Origin: an uncultured Opitutales bacterium
GTDB taxonomy: Bacteria; Verrucomicrobiota; Verrucomicrobiia; Opitutales; UBA2995
NCBI GenBank assembly: GCA_937920335.1
Contig: CALGUT010000334.1
Coordinates: 1-6,181, forward strand
Length of the DNA: 6,181 nucleotides
Direction: 5' to 3'
The notes beneath the pieces are model-generated. The model was given only the letters and a program-made list of their open reading frames with translations. It made no database searches and was not told where the DNA came from. Positions 5,859 to 6,181 of the stretch are shown one piece after another. The stretch's first letter is position 1. Every line of letters begins with the position of its first letter. The position numbers were made by a program, and so were the translations under genes.

Positions 5859-6044
5859 CTACGGAACCCGCAAGTTCTTCTGGATTTCGCGACAATTTGA
5901 CAGGTAGCTCATCAGAAAAATGACGCACACCATCGCGGAGCCCAACCCAATAAAGCCCCATCCGAAAGTGTTGTAAATTGCATGGAACGATGCCGGAATT
6001 AGAATAGCGACAACCGACAACGCCCATCTCTTGTTCGGATATAG
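5859..6044 (-). pseudogene. 3' remnant of a PrsW-like intramembrane protease gene, truncated by an IS3-family element
   Basis: On the minus strand an open frame of 61 codons runs from 6044 to the TAG at 5859-5861. It reads as the end of a polytopic membrane protein: a charged turn (YPNKR), a hydrophobic helix with IPASFHAIYNTFGWG, then a second helix (about residues 31-48) and a basic tail. A conserved His followed four residues later by Asn or Asp within the last helices (here H21 and N25) is typical of PrsW-type glutamic intramembrane proteases, which cleave membrane substrates such as anti-sigma factors. The upstream part, with the Glu-Glu motif, is missing because coding resemblance stops where the IS end begins. 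It converges on the VWA gene with about 110 bp between the stops; no strong hairpin with a U-tract is seen there. A CPBP-type or unrelated membrane protein remains possible. The rest may survive on the far side of the element. Confidence 0.6.
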
Positions 6045-6181
6045 TGAGGTGGACCCCGGAATTCGGGCCAGGAGCTAAGCTAAGATAATGGTGGACAGGG
6101 GCGGTGAAACCACCGAACCAAAACCACTGATAATGAAAGGTAAAAGAAGAAGACACGATCCCGAGTTCAAGGCCCGGGTTG
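6045..6181 (+). mobile_element. Left end of an IS3-family insertion sequence (continues beyond window)
   Basis: The putative left tip TGAGGTGGACCCCGGAATTC starts with the TG dinucleotide usual for IS3-type ends, contains the near-palindrome CCCGGAATTCGGG, and lies 88 bp before an OrfA start, a normal leader length for the family. The boundary coincides with the point where the minus-strand membrane-protein frame loses coding character. It could be shifted by two bases, since a TAG start at 6043 is also IS2-like. GATAAT at 6084-6089 could be a -10 element, but no good -35 is seen. The right end and the target duplication lie outside the window. Confidence 0.7.
6133..6181 (+). CDS. IS3-family transposase OrfA, first 16 codons (3' end outside window)
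   Basis: ATG at 6133 opens MKGKRRRHDPEFKARV, the typical start of IS3-family OrfA: a basic cluster followed by (Y/H)-x-P-E-F-K-x-(K/R)-V-A, which begins the helix-turn-helix domain that binds the IS ends. OrfA normally has about 90-110 residues and is joined to the DDE-bearing OrfB by programmed -1 frameshifting; neither can be seen here. No clear Shine-Dalgarno sequence precedes the ATG. The family call is firm from the N-terminal signature, but the subgroup and intactness cannot be judged. Confidence 0.82.
   Translation, partial: MKGKRRRHDPEFKARV

Noticed and set aside
5689..6156. 155-codon open frame on the minus strand across the operon end and the IS leader
   Set aside because: It begins inside the IS left end and finishes inside the third VWA gene, its translation resembles no known protein, and a different minus-strand frame in the same interval has clear membrane-protein character.

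Overview
The window carries most of a bacterial tellurite-resistance-type (Ter) stress or defence operon on the + strand, followed by a junction where an IS3-family insertion sequence has cut a membrane-protein gene. The host cannot be fixed from the sequence. Base composition looks roughly balanced, and four of the five visible start codons have no convincing Shine-Dalgarno sequence. That fits SD-poor groups such as Verrucomicrobiota, Planctomycetota or Bacteroidota, but this is only a weak inference.

Layout. 1-156: C-terminal end of a TerD-domain protein. 169-807 and 813-1523: two tandem TerY-type von Willebrand A (VWA) proteins, both with a proline-rich LPPPPPE tail. 1466-3082: a PP2C-family protein phosphatase with a long disordered acidic N-terminus and a probable Ig-like domain. 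3075-4574: a divergent Ser/Thr kinase with a zinc ribbon and a C-terminal beta-rich region. 4586-4699: a 114-bp non-coding MITE-like element with perfect 19-bp terminal inverted repeats and a 10-bp target duplication. 4721-5749: a third TerY-type VWA protein carrying the TerY_C cysteine-rich zinc domain. 5859-6044 (minus): the 3' end of a PrsW-like intramembrane protease gene, truncated at its 5' side by the IS3-family element that starts near 6045. 6133-6181: the first 16 codons of that element's OrfA.

How the genes work together. A TerY-like VWA protein, a PP2C phosphatase and a Ser/Thr kinase form the known 'TerY-P triad' of Ter systems, predicted from comparative genomics to couple metal-dependent VWA scaffolds to a phosphorylation switch. 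Here there are three VWA proteins and an upstream TerD. Genes are spaced by 12 and 5 nt or overlap by 58 and 8 nt, so they are very probably one transcript. The only wide gap, before the third VWA gene, is explained by the MITE-like insertion; without it the gap would be about 22 nt.

The operon type is therefore described rather than new. The most interesting details are a WNK-like placement of the kinase's ATP lysine, the MITE inside the operon, a probable lost stop codon in the second VWA gene, and the Ig-like module on the phosphatase. No operon promoter lies in the window, and no convincing intrinsic terminator follows the third VWA gene.
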